From: Mogibacterium sp.
GTDB taxonomy: Bacteria; Bacillota; Clostridia; Peptostreptococcales; Anaerovoracaceae
Direction of reading: 5' to 3'
Assembly: GCA_017512365.1 (NCBI GenBank)
Contig: JAFWGQ010000059.1
Coordinates: 1-64,000 of the forward strand
Length of the DNA stretch: 64,000 nucleotides
Both the position numbers and the translations under genes were made by a program. The stretch's first letter is position 1, and the number at the start of each line of letters is the position of its first letter. This document shows, piece by piece, positions 58,545-64,000 of the stretch. The notes under the pieces were generated by a model, which did not search any database, was not told where the DNA came from, and was given only the letters and a program-made list of their open reading frames with translations.

Positions 58545-59198
58545 ATGAGACGACCATATTACGAAAGCACGATACACAGGCAGATCCGTGAGAAGCGCGA
58601 GAACCGCTACGAACGGATCAGAAACGATCTGCAGGAATACGGGGGCGAGATCCTGGCTTCAGATGAGATGAAGCAGGCCTTCGAGCAGACGCATCATCAG
58701 TGGGCGACGGTGGGAGAGCACACCTTCAGTGTAGCTTTTTCGAGCGTCATGATCTGCTATGCCCTCAGAAAACTCAATATCAAGGTGAATATCCCCGCGG
58801 TCGTTATCGGAGCGCTATGCCACGACCTGGGCATGCTCGGAAGAAGCGACAAGTATTCATCCGACAGAGAAGCGGTCGCGGAGCACCCGAAGGAATCCGT
58901 GGCTGTGGCAAAGGAGCTTCTGCCTGAACTGCCTGAAAAGACCGAGGATATAATAGAAAGGCACATGTGGCCGCTCGGAGACAGCAAAGCGCCGAACTCT
59001 ATCGAAGGAGCTGTCGTATCCGTAGCCGACAAGTACAACGCCGTAAAGGACGTGGTAAAGGGCAGCGAAGTGAAGAACACCGGGGTAAGGAACTACGTAA
59101 AGGGTGAGAAGGACAGGATAAAGGAAGCGCTGAAAAAAGAGCTCGGGCCTCAGGCCGGAGGAAGTATAAGGAGCGGTAATGAAGAGGAAAGACAGTAA
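58545..59198 (+). CDS. HD-domain phosphohydrolase
   Basis: 217 residues. HD motif set: the first His in HHQWATVGEHTFSVAFSS, HD in GALCHDLGMLGRSDKY, later His in AVAEHPKESVAV and IIERHMWP, and Asp in VVSVADKYNAVKD. Different in sequence from the HD proteins at 5366-8915. Probably a nucleotide or phosphomonoester hydrolase. ATG 58545 has no ribosome site; a TATTTT lies 6 nt upstream, so the start and a leaderless transcript are uncertain. Overlaps the next gene by 20 nt. Confidence 0.75.
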   Translation: MRRPYYESTIHRQIREKRENRYERIRNDLQEYGGEILASDEMKQAFEQTHHQWATVGEHTFSVAFSSVMICYALRKLNIKVNIPAVVIGALCHDLGMLGRSDKYSSDREAVAEHPKESVAVAKELLPELPEKTEDIIERHMWPLGDSKAPNSIEGAVVSVADKYNAVKDVVKGSEVKNTGVRNYVKGEKDRIKEALKKELGPQAGGSIRSGNEEERQ

Positions 59199-60012
59199 AA
59201 TGAAACGGATCATCGCGCTGCTGCTGATCGCGGCCGTCTCCTCCATGCTCTGCGCTTGCGGAGGCAGGATGCAGAAGGCCAGGGACGCGATGGAAGACAA
59301 GGAATACATAGGTCTGATATCCGCGATGGATAACGAGATCGACATGCTCATCGATGAGGCTGATATAGATCATGTGGATACCATCGGCGGAGTCGAATAC
59401 CACGTCGGAACGCTCTGCGGACAGAACGTGGTGATAGCGAAGTCCGGCATCGGCATGGTCCTGTCGGCCTCTGTGGCGACGACCCTGCTCAACGGCCACA
59501 AAGTATCCAAGGTGATCTTCACGGGAATAGCCGGCGGCACCGGCGATAAGACGAAGGTCCTCGATGAGGTCATAGGAGACAGGTATGTCGAGCACGATTA
59601 CGGAACGGTGACGGACGAAGGCTTCAAATGGACATACGGCAACACCGGCGAAGAAGTCGGAGATAAAGGATACTTCTACAGCGATCCCGAGCTTGCAGAC
59701 CTCGCGTATGAGTCGGCTGTCGATGTCGTGGGCAAAGATAACGTCCACCGGGGCACTATAGCTTCGGGGAATCAGTTCATAACTTCCGGAGATTATGCCG
59801 ACAGACTCGAGCAGGATTTCGAAGCGATCGCCTGCGAGATGGAAGGGGCTGCCATAGCGGAAGTATGCACTCAGTATAAGACGCCCTTCGTTGTCATAAG
59901 AGCGATGTCCGACAAGGCTGACGGCAAGGCTCATGAGAGCTTTGATAACTTCGGCGACACAGCAGCCGACAATTCGAGCAGGATAGTCATGGAGATGCTG
60001 AATAATATGTAA
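59179..60012 (+). CDS. Lipoprotein-type MTA/SAH nucleosidase
   Basis: 277 residues from ATG 59179, with AAGGAG 6 nt upstream. An N-terminal lipoprotein signal (KMKRIIALLLIAAVSSMLCACGG, lipobox Cys) is followed by a complete methylthioadenosine/S-adenosylhomocysteine nucleosidase: GLISAMDNEIDMLID with the catalytic Glu, VIAKSGIGMVLSASVATTLL, FTGIAGGTGD, and ACEMEGAAIAEVC plus VIRAMSDKADG with the catalytic Asp. Normal enzymes are cytoplasmic and about 230 residues. Here the enzyme should sit outside the cell, anchored to the membrane, and cleave extracellular nucleosides. Confidence 0.85.
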   Translation: MKRKDSKMKRIIALLLIAAVSSMLCACGGRMQKARDAMEDKEYIGLISAMDNEIDMLIDEADIDHVDTIGGVEYHVGTLCGQNVVIAKSGIGMVLSASVATTLLNGHKVSKVIFTGIAGGTGDKTKVLDEVIGDRYVEHDYGTVTDEGFKWTYGNTGEEVGDKGYFYSDPELADLAYESAVDVVGKDNVHRGTIASGNQFITSGDYADRLEQDFEAIACEMEGAAIAEVCTQYKTPFVVIRAMSDKADGKAHESFDNFGDTAADNSSRIVMEMLNNM

Positions 60013-60035
60013 ATCTTCGTGGAAGGAGAGGGGAA

Positions 60036-60665
60036 ATGGATGCGAACATCATAAAGAGAAATGAGAAACTTGCGCAAAAGGTCATAAAGGGCCTTGAGAG
60101 CCGCAACATGAGCGGATACTACGCGAAGGACAGGGAAGAAGCCCTTAAGATCGCGCTCGGTCTGATAAAAGAGGGCAGCACGGTCACGATGGGAGGTGCG
60201 ATGAGCGCCCATGAGATCGGACTCGTCGATGCTCTGAAGAAGGGGAATTACAACTTCGTCGACAGGGATCAGATGGAAGACAAGAAGGCGGCGGCTCTCG
60301 CGGCGTATTCGGCGGATGTGTTCCTTACGAGCACCAACGCGATGACAGAGGACGGGATGCTCGTCAACATCGACGGAAATGCCAACAGAGTATCTGCCAT
60401 CGCTCACGGACCGGAGAAGGTCATAGTCATCGCCGGTATGAACAAGGTCTGCGATGATCTCGACGGAGCGATGAAAAGGGCCCGCAACGTGGCGGCCCCG
60501 ACGAATGCACAGAGGTTCGGCATAGATACGCCTTGCTCAAAGACAGGCTCGTGCATGGACTGCAAGAGTCCTGACACCATATGCTGCCAGTTCCTGATCA
60601 CGAGGTATTCGCGTCACAGTGACCGTATCCACGTGATACTCGTGAACGATATGCTCGGTTTCTAG
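60036..60665 (+). CDS. LUD domain protein (DUF162, lactate utilisation family)
   Basis: 209 residues, ribosome site AAGGAGAGGGG. The LUD fold is clear: VTMGGAMSAHEIGLVDAL, ADVFLTSTNAMTEDGMLVNIDGNANRVSAIAHGPEKVIVIAGMNKVCDD, then a Cys-rich end TPCSKTGSCMDCKSPDTICC. The stand-alone form resembles LutC or the small anaerobe DUF162 proteins. The exact reaction is unknown. Confidence 0.88.
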   Translation: MDANIIKRNEKLAQKVIKGLESRNMSGYYAKDREEALKIALGLIKEGSTVTMGGAMSAHEIGLVDALKKGNYNFVDRDQMEDKKAAALAAYSADVFLTSTNAMTEDGMLVNIDGNANRVSAIAHGPEKVIVIAGMNKVCDDLDGAMKRARNVAAPTNAQRFGIDTPCSKTGSCMDCKSPDTICCQFLITRYSRHSDRIHVILVNDMLGF

Positions 60666-60693
60666 AGAAATACAGAATACGCAAAAAAGAATT

Positions 60694-60724
60694 GATCCCG
60701 GCCGTGAGACCGGGATCGCTCTTT
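60694..60724 (+). terminator. Rho-independent terminator
   Basis: GATCCCGG (60694-60701) pairs with CCGGGATC (60710-60717) around an 8-nt loop; GCTCTTTTC follows. Lies between the LUD gene and the convergent hsp20 gene. Confidence 0.75.
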
Positions 60725-60790
60725 TCTGCGTCTTCTTATCAGTGATAACGTATGAAGGTATTAAGTATGAGAGATGAGAGGTTTTCCTGA

Positions 60791-61243
60791 TCAGCCTTCG
60801 ATCATGATGGTCTTCTTCTCAGGCAGCTCAGGCTCTTTTTCCTTAGGGAAGCAGAGTCTCAGAACGCCGTCTTCGAATTTGGCCTTCACGTCGTTTTCAT
60901 CCAGACCTTCGCCGACATAGAAGCTTCTCTGCATAGCTCCGGAGTAACGCTCCTGACGGAGGAGTTTGCCCTTGTCGTCCTTTTCCTCCTCGTTGACTGC
61001 CTTGCAGGCGCCTACGATCAGGTAGCCGTTGTCGAGAGTCAGCGTTATCTCGTCCTTCTTGAAGCCCGGCAGGTCGATGTCGAGTTCATAGTTGCCGTCC
61101 CTGTCGCGAACGTCCGTCTTCATCAGACCGGTCACATGCTTGCCGTAGAGTTTTCTCTCCACATCATCGTTCCTGAGACGAGGGAAGTCGAATCCCATGA
61201 AATCATCGAATAAATCATCGTTGAAAAGCTTTGGATAAAACAT
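60791..61243 (-). CDS. hsp20: Hsp20/alpha-crystallin small heat-shock protein
   Basis: 150 residues from ATG 61243, which follows AAGGAGG. Short N-terminus (FYPKLFNDDLFDDFMGFDF), then the alpha-crystallin domain: KTDVRDRDGNYELDIDLPGFKKDEITL, NGYLIVGACK, and FEDGVLRLCFPKEKE containing the G-x-L-x-L-like motif. A holdase chaperone of denatured proteins. Its promoter overlaps a perfect CIRCE element, so it should be repressed by HrcA and induced by heat. Confidence 0.93.
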   Translation of the reverse strand: MFYPKLFNDDLFDDFMGFDFPRLRNDDVERKLYGKHVTGLMKTDVRDRDGNYELDIDLPGFKKDEITLTLDNGYLIVGACKAVNEEEKDDKGKLLRQERYSGAMQRSFYVGEGLDENDVKAKFEDGVLRLCFPKEKEPELPEKKTIMIEG

Positions 61244-61321
61244 AGTGTGCCTCCTTATGCAATTGATCTTTTTCGTTAGCTGCGCGGTCCTGTGTGACCG
61301 CTTCTTTTCTCTGACGATCAC

Positions 61322-61350
61322 AATATAGCACTTTTGTTAGCACTCGTCAA
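61322..61350 (-). promoter_or_regulatory. hsp20 promoter
   Basis: On the minus strand TTGACG (plus 61345-61350), 17-nt spacer, TATATT (plus 61322-61327). The -35 box lies inside the spacer of the CIRCE element, so HrcA binding would block polymerase. Confidence 0.75.
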
Positions 61351-61363
61351 TAGCGAGTGCTAA
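61337..61363. promoter_or_regulatory. CIRCE element (HrcA operator)
   Basis: TTAGCACTC-N9-GAGTGCTAA, exact match to the CIRCE consensus. Confidence 0.97.
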
Positions 61364-61582
61364 TATTTTTCAAAAATATTTTTCCCCTCATTTTTCTTCG
61401 TAAGCTGAACGTATAGATCCGCAGTCCGGGAGGCGGAGGACGCCGGAAACCGGCATATGTGATTTTACGGTGAAAAAAATACTTAGATATGGCAATCATG
61501 CTATAATAAATTGTCAATTTATGTAAACAATCACGGTCAGGTCTTTTCTGACCGGAAATCTTTCATCAACGGAGGAATGATC

Positions 61583-63232
61583 ATGAAAGTCACGTTTATC
61601 GGAGCGACTCATGAGGTCACAGGATCCTGTACGCTGCTCCAGGCCTGCGGCAAAAATATCATCGTAGACTGCGGAATGGAACAGGGGGCGGATCTGTTCG
61701 AAAACATCGAGATCCCTGTCGCCCCTGCGGATATCGACGCCATAGTCGTTACCCACGCTCACATCGACCATACGGGCAAGCTGCCGTTCCTGGTCGCCAA
61801 CGGATACTCCGGACCGATCTATTCGACCGAGGCCACCAAAAACCTTTGCGAGATAATGCTCAAGGATTCCGCGCACATACAGGAATTCGAAATGCAGTGG
61901 AGGAACCGCAAGGGCAAAAGATCCGGCGCTGAAGAATACGAGCCTCTTTACACGATGGATGATGTCATGAACACCATTCCGCTGTTCAAGACGGCGGGAT
62001 ACGGAACGGATATCGCGGTGTTCGACGGCATAAACATATGCTATACCGACGCGGGCCATCTGCTCGGCTCATCCAGCGTCCTGTTCTCTCTGAATGAGGA
62101 CGGCGTCGAGAAGAGCATACTTTTCTCCGGAGATATCGGAAACGTTGCGAAGCCTCTTATCAAGGAACCTCAGGACCCGCTCCACGCGGACTATGTCGTG
62201 TGCGAATCCACCTATGGAGACCGCGTCCATCCTGACGCGCCGGACTACGAAAAACTGCTGACAGACATAATACAGCGTACGCTGGACAGGGGAGGCAACC
62301 TCGTGGTGCCGGCGTTCGCGGTAGGAAGGACGCAGGAACTGCTCTACTTTATCAGGATCATCAAGGAAAAGGGCCTGGTGAAGAACCATGCGGATTTCCC
62401 GGTCGTGGTCGACAGCCCGCTCGCCGTCGAAGCGACCAATATATACAGTACAGAACTTTACGACTACTACGATGAGGAGGCCATAGAGCTTCTGAGGTCG
62501 GGAGTCAATCCGGTGACCTTCCCGGATCTCAGGCTGTCGGTATCGAGCGACGAGTCGAAGGCCATCAATGATGACCTGACTCCTAAAGTAATAATCTCAG
62601 CCTCCGGCATGTGCGAGGCGGGCCGCATAAGGCATCACCTCAAGCACAACCTCTGGAGACCTGAGTGCACGATACTCTTCGTCGGCTTCCAGAGTCAGGG
62701 GACCGTCGGAGCAAAACTGCTCGACGGGGCGCCTGCAGTCAAGCTTTTCGGAGAGGAGATACAGGTAAAGGCAGAGATCGTGAGGATAGACTCATTCAGC
62801 AGCCACGCCGACGAGCCTCATCTGCTCGAGTGGATAAAAAAGACGAATGTTTCGACAAGGATATTCATAAACCACGGAGAGGATAAGGTGACGGAGAACT
62901 TCGCGGCTGAAGCAGCAAAAGCGACAGGAAAGGAAGCTGTGGCTCCGTACAGCGGTGAGGTCTGGGATCTTGCTTCGAACGAGCTGATCCATAAGGCTGA
63001 AGTGAAGCCTGTCATAAGAAAGCAGGCTCAGGGCGGCGGAGCCGGCGCGGAAGATCACAGATCGGAGTCGGCCGCGTCTCCTGCGTTCAGGGACCTCAAG
63101 AACAGCGGCGTAGAGCTGATGCAGCTCATCGGGAAGAACGAGGGCCACTCCAACAAGGAACTCAACAAGATGCGCCGGGATATAGAGGCGCTGATCGCCA
63201 AATACTCATCCGGGGAGGCAAACAATGGATAA
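61583..63232 (+). CDS. Beta-CASP metallo-beta-lactamase fold RNase-like protein
   Basis: 549 residues from ATG 61583 (GGAGG 7 nt upstream). MBL signature VTHAHIDHTGKLP (HxHxDH), DAGHLLGSSSVLF, SGDIGNVAKPL, then the beta-CASP part (PAFAVGRTQELLYFI; SASGMCEAGRIRHHLKHNL) and a C-terminal SSHADEPHLLEWI. This is the MBL-fold RNA-specificity group (YsH1/TTHA0252-like), which cuts RNA. An extra C-terminal helix domain (LKNSGVELMQLIG... ALIAKY) is present. Overlaps murI by 8 nt. Confidence 0.9.
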   Translation: MKVTFIGATHEVTGSCTLLQACGKNIIVDCGMEQGADLFENIEIPVAPADIDAIVVTHAHIDHTGKLPFLVANGYSGPIYSTEATKNLCEIMLKDSAHIQEFEMQWRNRKGKRSGAEEYEPLYTMDDVMNTIPLFKTAGYGTDIAVFDGINICYTDAGHLLGSSSVLFSLNEDGVEKSILFSGDIGNVAKPLIKEPQDPLHADYVVCESTYGDRVHPDAPDYEKLLTDIIQRTLDRGGNLVVPAFAVGRTQELLYFIRIIKEKGLVKNHADFPVVVDSPLAVEATNIYSTELYDYYDEEAIELLRSGVNPVTFPDLRLSVSSDESKAINDDLTPKVIISASGMCEAGRIRHHLKHNLWRPECTILFVGFQSQGTVGAKLLDGAPAVKLFGEEIQVKAEIVRIDSFSSHADEPHLLEWIKKTNVSTRIFINHGEDKVTENFAAEAAKATGKEAVAPYSGEVWDLASNELIHKAEVKPVIRKQAQGGGAGAEDHRSESAASPAFRDLKNSGVELMQLIGKNEGHSNKELNKMRRDIEALIAKYSSGEANNG

Positions 63233-64000
63233 CAGGCCTATCGGGGTATTCGATTCGGGACTCGGCGGCCTGACCTCGGTGCATGAACTCCACAGGCAGC
63301 TGCCTGAAGAGAAGGTCATATACTACGGGGACACCGCGAGGACGCCTTACGGATCGAAATCGCCCGAGACCATAATAAAATTCGCCACTCAGATCGTGGA
63401 CTATCTGGTCGCGCGCAATACAAAGATGATACTCATAGCCTGCAATACCGTCACGGCGCTGGCCCTGGATTCTCTCAGAGAGAGATATCCGGCCATTCCC
63501 ATCATCGGAGTGATCGAGCCGACTGTCAGAAAGGTCGTTTCCGAGGGATGCAGCAATGTGGGCGTCATAGCCACCAAGGCGACGATAGGAAGCGATGTGT
63601 ACGGCAGGGAGCTTCGAAGGATGGACCCGGACATAAAGGTCTGCAGCGCCGCGTGCCCTGCAATAGTGCCTCTGGTCGAGGAGGGACTTACCGACACCGA
63701 CATCATGGAGCTTACTGTAAAGCACTACATGGATGACTTCGTCAGGGAGGGCGGATTCAGCGATCTCATACTCGGATGCACCCACTATCCTTTGGTCGCG
63801 GGACACCTCAGAAAGCTCTATCCTGATCTCAGGCTGTACAGCTCATCGGCGGAGGTCGTGAGCGAGGCCAGAAGGATACTTACGGAGAACGACATGCTCG
63901 CATCCGGGTCGGAATTCACGGACAGATATTACGCGAGCGACATGTCGGATAATTTCATCGCCATGACTGACATGCTTTTCAGGGATACGGATTTCAAAAT
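63225..64000 (+). CDS. murI: Glutamate racemase (cut by window end)
   Basis: 258 residues are visible, most of the enzyme. GVFDSGLGGLTSVHEL, YYGDTARTPYGSKS, first catalytic Cys in LIACNTVTA, second in LILGCTHYPLVAG, with GVIEPTVRKV between. Makes D-glutamate for peptidoglycan. GGGGAGG precedes ATG 63225, inside the end of the RNase-like gene. The frame is open at the right edge. Confidence 0.95.
   Translation, partial: MDNRPIGVFDSGLGGLTSVHELHRQLPEEKVIYYGDTARTPYGSKSPETIIKFATQIVDYLVARNTKMILIACNTVTALALDSLRERYPAIPIIGVIEPTVRKVVSEGCSNVGVIATKATIGSDVYGRELRRMDPDIKVCSAACPAIVPLVEEGLTDTDIMELTVKHYMDDFVREGGFSDLILGCTHYPLVAGHLRKLYPDLRLYSSSAEVVSEARRILTENDMLASGSEFTDRYYASDMSDNFIAMTDMLFRDTDFK

Overview
The window looks like a chromosome segment of an anaerobic, moderately GC-rich Firmicute of class Clostridia. 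I infer this from the gene set: a CIRCE/HrcA-controlled hsp20, YitT, DUF1292, MnmM-type methylase, phosphate butyryltransferase, Fe-S aldo/keto reductase and an NHLM-type peptide exporter. tRNAs carry encoded CCA ends. Most genes have strong AGGAGG-type ribosome sites, but several have a -10 box only 5-7 nt before the ATG and no such site, which suggests leaderless mRNAs. I cannot name the genus.

Layout. 1-560: remnants (C-terminal wall-anchor tail, AT-rich scrap, truncated lipoprotein). 690-5350: PP-loop ATPase, MurE-like ligase, amidohydrolase and a small partner. 5366-8915 (minus): a MATE transporter fused to an anti-sigma-type ATPase domain and an HD domain, followed by a free-standing copy of the HD domain. 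9054-14667: MFS, SDR, a MATE-ATPase relic with an internal deletion, an unknown gene, a gutted murC-like gene and a glycosyltransferase. 14701-28957: the most interesting locus, with an ECF sigma factor, a 67-aa double-glycine leader peptide, a protein carrying HELTH/ELVAD metallopeptidase motifs, a membrane clostripain, membrane proteins, a short HlyD-like adaptor, a C39-peptidase ABC exporter, a second NHLM-type ABC exporter and a secreted lipase-like protein. No lanthipeptide, YcaO or radical-SAM enzyme is present. 28932-35569: lacZ, phosphate butyryltransferase and a GH2-galactokinase fusion.

35570-42677: divergent serA/serC, a catalytically dead D,D-carboxypeptidase homologue with a P[AV]QEQ repeat linker, uvrC, DUF1292, tRNA-Leu(CAG) and tRNA-Ala(GGC). 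42680-45060: an AT-richer stretch with a nucleoside deoxyribosyltransferase, YitT and a transposase remnant. 45200-52152: small housekeeping and redox genes, including a second, previously unframed 47-aa double-glycine leader peptide on the minus strand at 48100-48243 with its own terminator, and an aldo/keto reductase broken by a stop codon. 52296-60665: AI-2E transporter, gutted 5'-nucleotidase, Na/Pi cotransporter, cardiolipin synthase, a charged repeat protein, an HD hydrolase, a lipoprotein-type MTA/SAH nucleosidase and a LUD protein. 60791-64000: hsp20 with CIRCE, a beta-CASP RNase-like protein and glutamate racemase, cut by the window end.

A recurring theme is gene decay by internal deletion (murC-like, MATE-ATPase, 5'-nucleotidase, GNAT) and by nonsense mutation (aldo/keto reductase), next to fusions that may have arisen the same way (GH2-galactokinase). 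Either the genome is eroding or the assembly has collapsed regions; read mapping would separate these.
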